Shown: positions 1 through 9,390 of the stretch, piece by piece
How the letters are laid out: every line of letters begins with the position of its first letter
Position numbering within the stretch: the first letter of the stretch is position 1
The notes under the pieces: generated by a model
Databases searched by the model: none
What the model was told of the DNA's origin: nothing
The model's input: only the letters and a program-made list of their open reading frames with translations
Position numbers and translations under genes: made by a program
Source: Bradyrhizobiaceae bacterium
Lineage (GTDB): Bacteria; Pseudomonadota; Alphaproteobacteria; Rhizobiales; Xanthobacteraceae
NCBI GenBank assembly: GCA_020544565.1
Contig: CP078014.1
Location: 1,060,574-1,124,573 of the forward strand
Length of the DNA: 64,000 nucleotides
Direction of reading: 5' to 3'

Positions 1-814
1 GCGGCACGCCGATGATGGCCGATCCCGCGATGGCATGACTGAGCGGAAAGAGGTAGTTGTCCGTCGCGCGCATGAAGACTGCTCCGTCCTGATCGGAGGT
101 GAACAGGTTAACTATTGAGCGTCTGATCATGTTCGCCGTCCCTGGCCCCCAGATCCAGGATGTCGGCCCGGATTCGGACATGATCCGGGTCGCGGCGCCG
201 AGTCGTGCATGCGCAGCGTCGTCGATCGTCGAGAGCCGGGGCGTGGAATCGGGATGGCGAAATTCGGAAGACTCTTCGTTACGTTCGAGGGGCAGATTTC
301 CCGCATACGATCCAAGCGCGCTCCCGGAGCCATCGATTTCGATCACATGGTTCGAGGTGATGGCGACGTCCCGGGATACCGACAGGTGCACCTGAAGATG
401 CGACGAAACAAAATTCGGGAAAAGCAGATCGTCGGAATCGACGAATACTACGAAGCTTCCCTTGATCTCTTTCAGGGCGATCAGTGCGCCGCCCAACTGG
501 CCCTTGTTCTCGTTGAGACTGATCAGGCGGAATCGTCCGTCGCCCCTGATGTGCCGGGCAATGACATCCCGGCTCGCGTCGGTCGATCCATTATCGATCA
601 CGAGACATTCGAAATGCGGATAATCCTGCGCGACGATGGAATCGATCGTCTGCCCGACATAAGCGGCGTAGTTCCAGTTGACGAGAACGAAACTGACGAG
701 CGGCGGATTGACGCCCTCAATGGCTTCGCCGCCGATTGTCAGGGCGACGTCTGACGGAACGGCCGGGCGGTCGCTTGCGGCGGCGGAGAGGTAGCTCGGG
801 TTGTTTTGTTTCAT
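1..814 (-). CDS. Family 2 glycosyltransferase, 5' part (3' end outside window)
   Basis: Reading the minus strand from an ATG at 814 gives an uninterrupted frame to the window edge (271 codons), so the C-terminus is missing. A GAGGAT ribosome-binding site lies just upstream of the ATG. After about 40 residues the protein shows a GT-A family 2 start (VSFVLVNWNYAAYVGQTIDS), then CLVIDNGSTDASRD for nucleotide binding and FVDSDDLLFPNF carrying the metal-binding DSDD. This family transfers sugars from nucleotide-sugar donors to polysaccharide, glycoprotein or glycolipid acceptors on the cytoplasmic side. Acceptor and sugar cannot be told. No partner gene is visible in the window. Confidence 0.85.
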   Translation of the reverse strand, partial: MKQNNPSYLSAAASDRPAVPSDVALTIGGEAIEGVNPPLVSFVLVNWNYAAYVGQTIDSIVAQDYPHFECLVIDNGSTDASRDVIARHIRGDGRFRLISLNENKGQLGGALIALKEIKGSFVVFVDSDDLLFPNFVSSHLQVHLSVSRDVAITSNHVIEIDGSGSALGSYAGNLPLERNEESSEFRHPDSTPRLSTIDDAAHARLGAATRIMSESGPTSWIWGPGTANMIRRSIVNLFTSDQDGAVFMRATDNYLFPLSHAIAGSAIIGVP

Positions 815-1090
815 GATCCTCGCAAACCCGGACGGCAAATCTTCTGCTCGCCTTCGATTCTCCCTGAACAGACAAATGGAGAGGCGTTGAACATTGGTAG
901 GGAATGGTAGCGTGTTGGCCGGGATGCGGCAAATGCAGACATTGTCAGAACAAGTCCGGGACTTTTTCCGGGACTCTCAGTCCATTTCCCATTGCTTGCG
1001 TTCGCTTTGATCCCCTTGCGTTCTCGCTATCAAGCGAAAAGAGCGCGATGCGAAAGCGCTGTTGTCACAGGAGTTTTCGATCATTCTGAT

Positions 1091-1167
1091 TGGCGATCCC
1101 GGCAGGATTCGAACCTGCAACCCGCGGAGTAGAAATCCGCTACTCTATCCAGTTGAGCTACGGGACC
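1091..1167 (-). tRNA. tRNA-Arg (anticodon TCT)
   Basis: On the minus strand the acceptor arms GGTCCCG and CGGGATC pair over seven positions (one G-T). The discriminator G is followed by an encoded CCA. The T-arm contains GGTTCGAATCC, and the seven-base anticodon loop TTTCTAC puts TCT at 34-36, which reads AGA. The gene is 77 nt including CCA. It stands alone between the glycosyltransferase and the macroglobulin gene. Confidence 0.95.
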
Positions 1168-1604
1168 GTCGGAGCCTTCATAGCACCGCCGCGACGACAA
1201 ACGCGATTCCGAGATGAGCGTCCCTGAACCTTTTCACCGGCCGGGCCGACATATGCCAGAGTACCCGCTGGTTTCAGCGCTCTGGACGTAAAGTGACGGC
1301 AGCGCCGGGTCAATGGTTTCGGTTTCGTCAGCGCATGGCTCAAACCCGGGCGGGAGAGGGACCGGCCAGCCATGAGTCGGTCACGATTCGCGCATTGCAT
1401 GAGTGGCCGGGCGGATTCGCCCGGCAGGCAAGAGGCGGCAATTGGTTTTTCCGCCGCTATTGTTGCCGGGGGAACGGCGTTGGCGGACTTGCGAAGCGGA
1501 ACCCTACGGGATTTTATTTTTGAGGCATCTCTCCGGTCCGAGCATCGGCCGCGGGAAGCCGGCACAATGCCGAACGCTGCGTTCGGAACATCGGGAGTCT
1601 CATC
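1168..1604. other. Intergenic gap upstream of the macroglobulin gene
   Basis: About 440 bases without a convincing gene; the open frames here lack family features and a good ribosome-binding site. The only clear structure is a small perfect hairpin at 1570-1586 (7-bp stem, CCGAACG/CGTTCGG, 3-base loop), 18 bases before the macroglobulin start. It has no T-run and may be a leader structure or chance. Confidence 0.5.
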
Positions 1605-4600
1605 ATGATCGGTCTGGTTCGCGCCGCTTCGGTTTGCGTCGTGCTGGCGCTCGGCCTCGGGTCGGCGCCTGCCGCTGAGAAAGCCTTCAAGCGGGACGAT
1701 CTGACCGATCAGGCGATTCGGTTCGAGGCCCAGGTCAAAACCGACTCCGGCGTCATCAACAAAACCCCGGCGGCGCTGCGGACCGATATCGATGCGGCGC
1801 TCAAGCGCAACGACGTGCGCAAAGCCCTGCAACTCCTTGGGCAGACGGCCACACTCGCTCCCGCCGACAGCGCCAACTGGCTGCGGCTGGCGCGGACCAT
1901 TCTTCAGGTTCGCCCGGCGGATAACCGGGAGCGGATCTCGTTGTACGAGCAGGTGTCCACCGCCGCCTATATCGCCTATCAGCGCGCGGCCAATCCTGCG
2001 CAGGAAGCCGATGCCCTCGCGGTTCTGGGCAACGCATTGTCCGAGCAGAAGCTGTGGCGTCCGGCGCTCGACGCGCTGCGGCTGTCGCTCGACCTGAAAG
2101 AGGTCGCGGAGGTGCGCGGCCGCTACGACAAGCTGCGCGACGAGCATGGCTTCCGGCTGATGGACTACAGCGTGGATTCGGATTCGGCCTCGCCGCGCGC
2201 CTGTTTCCAGTTCTCCGAGGAGCTGCCGAAGCGGACTGACTTCACGCCGTTCGTCGCGCTCGCGGGTACGGATACCCCGGCGCTGACCTCCGAGGACAAG
2301 CAGCTCTGCGTCGAGGGCCTGAAACACGGCGAGCGCTACACTATCAACCTGCGCGCCGGCCTGCCGTCCACGGTGAAGGAAACTCTGCCGAAGTCGGCCG
2401 AGTTCAACGTCTATGTCCGCGACCGCAAGCCGTTCGTGCGGTTCACGAGCCGGGCCTATGTGCTGCCGCGCACCGGCCAGCGCGGCATTCCGCTGGTCAG
2501 CGTCAACACCCCGGCGGTGGCGGTGACCATCTTCCGCATCGGCGACCGCAACCTGATCAACTCGGTGCTGGGCAGCGATTTCCAGCGCAGCCTCTCGACC
2601 TATGAACTGTCCGATCTCGGCGACGAAAAGGGCGTGAAGGTCTGGAGCGGCGAGGTCGCCACCGCGCAGACGCTCAATGCCGAGGTGGTCACCGCGTTCC
2701 CGGTCGATCAGGCGGTCGGCGAGATGCAGCCCGGCGTCTATGTGATGACCGCCGCCGCCAAGGGGCCGGGCTCCGCCGGAGACGATGATTCCGGTTCGCT
2801 GGCGACGCAATGGTTCATCGTGTCGGACATGGGGCTCGCGGCCTATTCCGGCAATGACGGCATCCACGTCTTCATTAACTCGCTGGCGAGTACCGAGCCG
2901 GTTGCCGGCGCCGAGGTGCGGCTGGTGTCGCGCAGCAACGAAATCCTCGCCACCCGCAAGACGGACAGCGCGGGCCATGTGCTGTTCGAGGCCGGGCTGG
3001 CGCGGGGCGAGGGCGGGTTGTCGCCAGCTCTGCTGTCCGTCAGCGGCGACAAGGGCGACTACGCTTTCCTGAGTCTCAAATCTAATGCGTTCGATCTGTC
3101 CGACCGTGGCGTGTCCGGCCGCGCCGTGCCCGTGGGGCTCGATGCCTTCGTCTATGCCGAGCGCGGCGTCTACCGCTCCGGCGAGACGGTCTATCTCACC
3201 GCGCTGCTGCGCGACGGCACCGGCAATGCCGCGACCGGCGCGCCGCTGACGCTGGTGATTGAGCGGCCGGACGGGGTCGAATTCCGACGCGCCGTGGTGC
3301 CGGACCAGGGGGCGGGCGGGCGCAGCCTGACCTTGCCGCTGAATTCGGCGGTGCCGACCGGCACCTGGCGGGTGCGGGCGTTCACTGATCCGAAAGCGCC
3401 GGCGGTCGGCGAGACCACCTTCATGGTTGAGGATTATGTTCCAGATCGGATCGAATTTTCCTTAAATTCCAAGCAGAAGCAGATTTCTTCTCAGCTTCCT
3501 GCAGAACTTGAAGTCGAGGGCCGCTTCCTCTACGGCGCACCCGCGTCCGGCCTCTCATTGGAAGGCGATCTGCTGGTTGCGCCCGCGACTGAGCGTCCGG
3601 GCTATGCCGGCTACAAGTTCGGCGTCGCCGACGAGGAAACGTCGAGCAACGAGCGCACGCCGCTGGAGAACCTGCCCGACGCCGACGCCAATGGCCGGGC
3701 GACGCTCACAGTCAGCCTGCCCAAGCCGCCGTCATCGACCCGGCCGCAGGAGGCCCAGATCTTCGTGCGCATGGTGGAGGCCGGCGGTCGCGCGGTCGAG
3801 CGCAAGATCGTGCTGCCGGTGGCGCCGGCGGACAACATGATCGGCGTCAGGCCGCTGTTCGCGGATCGCAGCGTCGCCGAGGGCGACCCGGCCAGTTTCG
3901 ACGTCGTCTTCGTCGCTCCTGACGGCAAGGCACTGGCGCGCGACGGGCTGCGCTACGAACTGCTCAAGCTCGAGTCGCGCTATCAGTGGTACCGGCAGGG
4001 CTCGTCGTGGGATTTCGAGCCGGTGAAATCCACCAAACGCGTGGCGGACGGCGACCTCGCTGTCGCCGCCGACAAGCCGGCGCGCATTCAGGTCTCCCCG
4101 CAACCGGGCCGCTACCGCCTCGACGTCAAGGCCGCCGGCCGTGCCGGGCCGCTGACCTCGGTGCAGTTCGATGTCGGCTGGTACTCCGACGGCAGCGCCG
4201 ACACGCCGGACCTGCTGGAAACATCCATCGACAGGCCGGAATACAAGTCCGGCGACACCATGACGGTGTCGGTCAACGCGCGCACCGCCGGCAAGCTCAC
4301 CGTCAACGTGGTGGGCGACCGGCTGCTGACCACGCAATCGATCGACGTCAGGGAAGGCACCAGCAAGGTCGAGATTTCCGTCGGCAAGGACTGGGGCACG
4401 GGCGCCTATGTGGTCGCGACGCTGCGCCGTCCGCTCGACGCGAGCGCCCAGCGCATGCCGGGCCGCGCCATCGGCCTGAAATGGTTCGGGATCGACAAGG
4501 CCGAGCGTACGCTCAAGGTGAGCCTGACCCCGCCGGCGCTGGTGCGTCCGGGCACGCGCCTGACGCTGCCGGTGAAGATCGAGGGTCTCAACCCTGGCGA

Positions 4601-6827
4601 AGACGCCAAGGTGGTGGTCGCGGCCGTCGATGTCGGCATTCTCAACCTCACCAACTACAAGCCGCCCGCGCCGGACGATTATTATCTCGGCCAGCGTCGC
4701 ATGACCGCGGACATCCGCGATCTCTACGGCCAGTTGATCGACGGCATGCAGGGCGCGCGCGGCCAGATCCGCACCGGGGGCGACAGCGCGGGCGCCGAGC
4801 TGCAGGGCAGCCCGCCGACGCAGAAGCCGCTGGCGCTGTATTCCGGCATCGTTACGGTGGGGCCGGACGGCACAGCGGAGATCGCGTTCGACATTCCGGA
4901 CTTTGCCGGCACCGCGCGCGTCATGGCGGTGGCGTGGACGGCGACCAAGGTCGGCCGCGCCAATACCGACGTGACCGTGCGCGACCCCGTGGTGCTGACG
5001 GCGACATTGCCGCGCTTCCTGCTCAACGGCGACCGCGGCACCATGAACCTCGATCTCGACAACGTCGAAGGTGCGGCCGGCGATTACGTTGTCACCGTCA
5101 CGCCGTCCGGCCCGGTGAGACTGGCCGGCAATCCGGCGACCACCCTGCGCCTCGCCGCGAAGCAGCGCAGTTCAACGTCGCTCGCGCTCGATGCCACGGG
5201 CGGGACCGGGCAGGCGCAGCTTGACGTAGCCATCAAGGGACCGGACGGGCTGACGCTGGCGCGCCACTACGCGCTCGACGTCAAGCCCGCGACGCAGATT
5301 CTGGCGCGACGCACGGTGCGGACGCTGGCGAAAGGGGAGAGTCTCACCCTGACCCCGGACATGTTCAGCGACCTCGTGCCGGGCACCGGCGGCGCGCAAC
5401 TGTCGGTCGGCCTGTCCACCGCGCTCGATGCCGCGACCATCCTCAAGGCGCTGGACCGCTATCCGTTCGGCTGCTCCGAGCAGATCGCCAGCCGGGCGAT
5501 GCCGCTGCTCTATGTCAACGATCTCGCGGCGGAGAACCATCTGGCGATGGACACCGCCGCCGATCAGCGCATCAGGGACGCCATCGACAAGCTGCTGGCG
5601 CGGCAGGGCTCGAACGGATCGTTCGGCCTGTGGTCGGCGGGCGGCGACGATGCCTGGCTCGACGCCTATGTCACCGACTTCCTGACCCGGGCGCGCGAAA
5701 AAGGCTTCGCCGTGCCGGACACGCTGTTCCGGACGGCGCTCGACCGTATCCGCAATTCCGTCGTCAACGCCGACGAGCCGGAGAAGGACGGCGGCCGCGA
5801 TCTCGCTTACGGCCTCTATGTGCTGGCGAAGAACGGCGCAGCGCCCGTCGGCGATCTGCGCTACCTCGCGGACACCAAGCTGAACGTCCTCGCCACCCCG
5901 ATCGCCAAGGCGCAGCTCGCGGCGGCGCTGGCGCTGGTGGGCGACCGTGGCCGCGCCGAGCGCGTCTATGCCGCGGCGGCGGAGAGCCTCAACCCCAAAC
6001 CGGTGCTGGAGTTCGGCCGCAGCGATTACGGCTCGTCGCTGCGCGATGCGGCGGCGCTGATGTCACTGGCGAGCGAGGGCAATGCGCCGAAGGCGACGCT
6101 GAACCTCGCGGTGCAGCGGGTAGAGGCGGCGCGGGGTCTCACGCCTTACACCTCGACGCAGGAGAACGCGTGGATGGTGCTGGCGTCGCGCGCGCTGGCC
6201 AAGGAGGCGAGCGGGCTGGCGCTGACTGTCAACGGCGAGGTGGTGAAGACCGCGCTCTATCGCAACTACCGTAGCGCCGACATCGCTGCCGGGCCGGTGA
6301 CCGTCACCAACACCGGCGAAACCCCGGTGCAGGCGGTGGTGTCGGTGACCGGCGCGCCACTGACGCCGGAGCCCGCGGCCTCGAACGGCTTCAAGATCGA
6401 GCGCAATTACTTCACGCTCGACGGCAAGCCGGCCGACCCGTCCAAGGCGAAGCAGAATGACCGCTTCGCCGTGGTGCTGAAGATCACCGAGGCCAAGCCG
6501 GAATACGGTCACATCATGGTGGTGGATCATCTTCCCGCCGGCCTCGAGATCGACAATCCGCGGCTGGTGTCGTCCGGCGACAGCGGCACGCTCGACTGGA
6601 TCGAGGGTGGCGCGGAGCCGGAGCACACCGAATTCCGTGACGACCGTTTCAGCGCCTCCATCGACCGCGCGGCGAAGGACGAGGCGGTATTCACGGTCGC
6701 CTACATCGCGCGCGCGGTGTCGCCCGGCAAATACGTGCTGCCGCAAGCCTATGTCGAGGACATGTACAATCCCTCGCGCTATGGCCGCACCGGCACGGGC
6801 ACGGTCGAGGTGCGGGCGGCGAAATGA
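1605..6827 (+). CDS. Alpha-2-macroglobulin family protein (YfhM-like)
   Basis: A 1740-residue exported protein. It begins with a Sec signal peptide (about 24 residues, cleavage near APA/AEK) and has no lipobox, so unlike E. coli YfhM it is probably soluble in the periplasm rather than a lipoprotein. The length, repeated MG-type beta domains and the thioester motif Cys1290-Ser-Glu-Gln (within YPFGCSEQ) identify the bacterial alpha-2-macroglobulins, which covalently trap proteases that breach the outer membrane. The segment near STQENAWMVLASRAL belongs to the helical thioester domain. The stop codon overlaps the first ATG of pbpC (ATGA), the classic pairing of a protease trap with a peptidoglycan repair enzyme. 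The thioester is intact, so this is a trap-competent member. Confidence 0.95.
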   Translation: MIGLVRAASVCVVLALGLGSAPAAEKAFKRDDLTDQAIRFEAQVKTDSGVINKTPAALRTDIDAALKRNDVRKALQLLGQTATLAPADSANWLRLARTILQVRPADNRERISLYEQVSTAAYIAYQRAANPAQEADALAVLGNALSEQKLWRPALDALRLSLDLKEVAEVRGRYDKLRDEHGFRLMDYSVDSDSASPRACFQFSEELPKRTDFTPFVALAGTDTPALTSEDKQLCVEGLKHGERYTINLRAGLPSTVKETLPKSAEFNVYVRDRKPFVRFTSRAYVLPRTGQRGIPLVSVNTPAVAVTIFRIGDRNLINSVLGSDFQRSLSTYELSDLGDEKGVKVWSGEVATAQTLNAEVVTAFPVDQAVGEMQPGVYVMTAAAKGPGSAGDDDSGSLATQWFIVSDMGLAAYSGNDGIHVFINSLASTEPVAGAEVRLVSRSNEILATRKTDSAGHVLFEAGLARGEGGLSPALLSVSGDKGDYAFLSLKSNAFDLSDRGVSGRAVPVGLDAFVYAERGVYRSGETVYLTALLRDGTGNAATGAPLTLVIERPDGVEFRRAVVPDQGAGGRSLTLPLNSAVPTGTWRVRAFTDPKAPAVGETTFMVEDYVPDRIEFSLNSKQKQISSQLPAELEVEGRFLYGAPASGLSLEGDLLVAPATERPGYAGYKFGVADEETSSNERTPLENLPDADANGRATLTVSLPKPPSSTRPQEAQIFVRMVEAGGRAVERKIVLPVAPADNMIGVRPLFADRSVAEGDPASFDVVFVAPDGKALARDGLRYELLKLESRYQWYRQGSSWDFEPVKSTKRVADGDLAVAADKPARIQVSPQPGRYRLDVKAAGRAGPLTSVQFDVGWYSDGSADTPDLLETSIDRPEYKSGDTMTVSVNARTAGKLTVNVVGDRLLTTQSIDVREGTSKVEISVGKDWGTGAYVVATLRRPLDASAQRMPGRAIGLKWFGIDKAERTLKVSLTPPALVRPGTRLTLPVKIEGLNPGEDAKVVVAAVDVGILNLTNYKPPAPDDYYLGQRRMTADIRDLYGQLIDGMQGARGQIRTGGDSAGAELQGSPPTQKPLALYSGIVTVGPDGTAEIAFDIPDFAGTARVMAVAWTATKVGRANTDVTVRDPVVLTATLPRFLLNGDRGTMNLDLDNVEGAAGDYVVTVTPSGPVRLAGNPATTLRLAAKQRSSTSLALDATGGTGQAQLDVAIKGPDGLTLARHYALDVKPATQILARRTVRTLAKGESLTLTPDMFSDLVPGTGGAQLSVGLSTALDAATILKALDRYPFGCSEQIASRAMPLLYVNDLAAENHLAMDTAADQRIRDAIDKLLARQGSNGSFGLWSAGGDDAWLDAYVTDFLTRAREKGFAVPDTLFRTALDRIRNSVVNADEPEKDGGRDLAYGLYVLAKNGAAPVGDLRYLADTKLNVLATPIAKAQLAAALALVGDRGRAERVYAAAAESLNPKPVLEFGRSDYGSSLRDAAALMSLASEGNAPKATLNLAVQRVEAARGLTPYTSTQENAWMVLASRALAKEASGLALTVNGEVVKTALYRNYRSADIAAGPVTVTNTGETPVQAVVSVTGAPLTPEPAASNGFKIERNYFTLDGKPADPSKAKQNDRFAVVLKITEAKPEYGHIMVVDHLPAGLEIDNPRLVSSGDSGTLDWIEGGAEPEHTEFRDDRFSASIDRAAKDEAVFTVAYIARAVSPGKYVLPQAYVEDMYNPSRYGRTGTGTVEVRAAK

Positions 6828-9340
6828 GCGAGCCTGGTCACGATCCCTCTGCGGTCGTCCCCGCGAAAGCGGGGACCCATAACCCTTGTCAGGACGCATC
6901 GGGGAGGGATGTTGAGTTATCCCGCTCCAATGAGGACATAGTGGTGATGGATCCCGGCCTGCGCCGGGATGACATCGCGGTGGGGGCGGACTGCGCGCAG
7001 AACTCGCCGTCGTCATTGCGAGGAGCGAAGCGACGAAGCAATCCATTCTCTCGGGTTGCACGTTTGAATGGATTGCTTCGCTTCGCTCGCAATGACGAAG
7101 CGAAAGCTGCCGATCCTTCCCCATCGTCATCCCCGGGTATAGCCGTTCGAAGAACGGCGTCGCTTCGCTCGCCTATGTCCCGGGGATCCACGCCTTCCTT
7201 TTCTGATGAGCAACAAGACGTGGATGGCCGGAACAAGTCCGGCCATGACAGGGGAAAAATCAGGTTTCGTCTTCTTCGTCGGTTGGTGGCGACAACGGGG
7301 ATCACTGCGATAATCTGCATCGCCGCTGCCGCCCTCTGGCTCGCCACGCTCCCACCGCTGCCGTTCGATCAGGCGGGGCAGGTCTCTACCACCGTGGTGG
7401 ACCGCAACGGCAAGCTGCTGCGCGCCTTCGCCATGGCGGACGGGCGCTGGCGGCTGCCGGCGCAAGTGAAGGATGTCGATCCCGGCTATCTCAACCTGTT
7501 GCTGGATTACGAGGATCGCAGGTTCCGCTCGCATCTCGGCGTCGATCCGCTGGCGCTGGGCCGCGCCGCGTTCCAGCTCGTGACGCGGGGCCATATCGTC
7601 TCCGGCGGCTCGACCATCACCATGCAGGTGGCGCGGTTGATGGAGCCGCGGCAGCAGCGCTCCATCGCCGCCAAGCTGCGCCAGATGGTGCGCGCGGTTC
7701 AGCTTGAACGCAAACTCAGCAAGGACGAGATCCTCGACCTCTACCTGACGCTGGCGCCGTTCGGCGGCAATCTCGAAGGCGTCCGCGCGGCGTCGCTGGC
7801 CTATTTCGGCAAGGAGCCGAAGCGGCTGTCGCTGGCGGAATCCGCACTGTTGGTGGCGTTGCCGCAATCGCCCGAGACCCGCCGGCTCGACCGCTATCCC
7901 GACGCGGCGCGGGCGGCGCGCGACCGCGTGCTGGCGCGCATGGCGAGGGACGGGCGCGTCTCGAAAGAGGATGCAGAACAGGCGAAAGCTGTTCCGGTGC
8001 CGCGCCTGCGCAAGCCGATGCCGCTGCTCGCGCCGCATGCCACCGACCAGTCGCAGGCCGTCATGAAGGGCGAGCTGCGCATCCGCCTCACGCTGGATTC
8101 GACGATCCAGAAGGCGCTGGAGACGCTGGCGCGCGACCGCGCCCTCGCGCTCGGGCCTGACGTGTCCGTCGGCATCCTCGCGGTCGATAACGCCAGCGGC
8201 GACGTGCTGGCCCATGTCGGCTCATCGGACTATTTCGACAACCGCCGCGCCGGGCAGGTGGACATGACCCGCGCGGTGCGCTCGCCCGGCTCGACCCTGA
8301 AGCCGTTTATCTACGGCCTCGCCTTCGAGGACGGCTTCGTCCATCCCGAAAGCCTGATCGAGGACCGGCCGATCCGCTACGGCAACTACGCGCCCGAGAA
8401 TTTCGACATGACGTTTCAGGGTACTGTGACCGTGCGTCACGCCCTGCAGATGTCGCTCAACGTCCCGGCGATTTCCCTGCTCGATCGCGTCGGGGCCAAC
8501 CGGCTCACCGCCCGCATCCGGCAGGCGGGCGCGAACCTCGTATTGCCGAAGGACGAAACGCCCGGCCTCGCCATGGGGCTCGGCGGCGTCGGCGTCACGC
8601 TGGGCGATCTGGTGCGGCTCTATGCCGGCTTCCCCCGACAAGGTACGACCGTCGCGCTGCGCGAGATCGTGCGCACGGAGGACGGCGCGGAGCCCGAGAC
8701 CCGGCGGTTGCTCGATCCGTCCGCCGCATGGCTGGTGGGTAACGTGCTGATGGGCACGCCGCCGCCCGACAACGCGCCACGCAACCGGCTCGCGTTCAAG
8801 ACCGGCACCAGCTACGGCTACCGCGATGCGTGGTCGGTCGGCTTCGACGGCCGCATGACCATCGGCGTCTGGGTCGGCCGCCCCGATGGGGCGCCGGTGC
8901 CGGGGCTGACCGGGCGCACCGCGGCGGCGCCGATCCTGTTCGACGCCTTCGCCCGTACCGGCAAACTCCCCGCGGCGCTGGCGAAGGCCCCGAAGGGCAC
9001 GCTGATCGCAAGCAACGCGCGGCTGCCATTGCCGCTGCGGCGTTTCCGGCCGTCCGGCGATCTGGTCCGGACCGGAACGGCGCAGGCGCTGCGCATCCAG
9101 TTCCCGCTGAACGGGTCGCGGATCGATGCCTATGGCGACGGCGAACCCGGCGGATCGGCGGTGCCGGTGAAAGTCGCGGGCGGGGTGCTGCCGCTGACCA
9201 TGCTGGTCAATGGCATCGCCGTCGGCGACATCGACAGCCGCCGTCAGCGGCTGATTGAACCGCCGGGGCCGGGCTTCGTCCGCCTGACGGTGATGGACGC
9301 CATGGGCGCGGCGGACACAGTCGTCGTCAGAATTCAGTAG
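6824..9340 (+). CDS. pbpC: Penicillin-binding protein 1C
   Basis: Bifunctional peptidoglycan synthase. From about residue 145 there is a membrane anchor (ITAIICIAAAALWLATL), then a family 51 transglycosylase (EDRRFRSHLGVDPLALGRA), a transpeptidase with Ser490-Thr-Leu-Lys, SLN and KTGTS motifs, and a C-terminal BiPBP_C-like domain. The start given (ATG at 6824, overlapping the previous stop) is the longest. Residues 11-142 are encoded by three palindromic repeats (6854-7250) that leave the frame open, so the working start may instead be an ATG at 7175 or a TTG/GTG at 7283/7286 just before the anchor. The family assignment is firm and the start is not. PBP1C is thought to repair cell wall together with the neighbouring macroglobulin. 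Confidence 0.93.
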   Translation: MSEPGHDPSAVVPAKAGTHNPCQDASGRDVELSRSNEDIVVMDPGLRRDDIAVGADCAQNSPSSLRGAKRRSNPFSRVARLNGLLRFARNDEAKAADPSPSSSPGIAVRRTASLRSPMSRGSTPSFSDEQQDVDGRNKSGHDRGKIRFRLLRRLVATTGITAIICIAAAALWLATLPPLPFDQAGQVSTTVVDRNGKLLRAFAMADGRWRLPAQVKDVDPGYLNLLLDYEDRRFRSHLGVDPLALGRAAFQLVTRGHIVSGGSTITMQVARLMEPRQQRSIAAKLRQMVRAVQLERKLSKDEILDLYLTLAPFGGNLEGVRAASLAYFGKEPKRLSLAESALLVALPQSPETRRLDRYPDAARAARDRVLARMARDGRVSKEDAEQAKAVPVPRLRKPMPLLAPHATDQSQAVMKGELRIRLTLDSTIQKALETLARDRALALGPDVSVGILAVDNASGDVLAHVGSSDYFDNRRAGQVDMTRAVRSPGSTLKPFIYGLAFEDGFVHPESLIEDRPIRYGNYAPENFDMTFQGTVTVRHALQMSLNVPAISLLDRVGANRLTARIRQAGANLVLPKDETPGLAMGLGGVGVTLGDLVRLYAGFPRQGTTVALREIVRTEDGAEPETRRLLDPSAAWLVGNVLMGTPPPDNAPRNRLAFKTGTSYGYRDAWSVGFDGRMTIGVWVGRPDGAPVPGLTGRTAAAPILFDAFARTGKLPAALAKAPKGTLIASNARLPLPLRRFRPSGDLVRTGTAQALRIQFPLNGSRIDAYGDGEPGGSAVPVKVAGGVLPLTMLVNGIAVGDIDSRRQRLIEPPGPGFVRLTVMDAMGAADTVVVRIQ
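6854..6978. repeat. Palindromic repeat, 'gtccccgcgaaagcggggac' type
   Basis: Two hairpins bracket the element: GTCCCCGC-GAAA-GCGGGGAC at 6857-6876 and ATCCCGGC-CTGC-GCCGGGAT at 6951-6970. It lies in the open frame of pbpC, where it encodes the VVPAKAGTH and MDPGLRRDD peptides often seen when this repeat is translated. Confidence 0.85.
7011..7097. repeat. Palindromic repeat, 'cgtcattgcgagg' type
   Basis: Imperfect inverted repeat starting CGTCATTGCGAGGAGCGAAG and ending in the complementary CTTCGCTCGCAATGACG, with inner arms around GCAATCCATT/AATGGATTGC. The same family occurs at 39027-39117, 44924-45013 and 59199-59316. Here it is in frame within pbpC. Confidence 0.9.
7125..7250. repeat. Palindromic repeat, 'cgtcatccccggg / ccggccatgac' type
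   Basis: Contains CATCCCCGGG paired with CCCGGGGATCC, then GACGTGGATGGCCGG...CCGGCCATGAC. The GACGTGGATG and GGCCATGAC parts are shared with the element at 13164-13253. It ends just before the PBP1C membrane anchor and is in frame. Confidence 0.8.
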
Positions 9341-9390
9341 AACGGCCCCAAGCTGTTGTCCGGCTAACGGTTTCAGCGTATGCGGAACCC

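Noticed and set aside
1158..2978. A 606-codon minus-strand frame over the tRNA-Arg and the macroglobulin start
   Set aside because: It overlaps a tRNA and a conserved gene and has no recognisable domain; GC-bias artefact.
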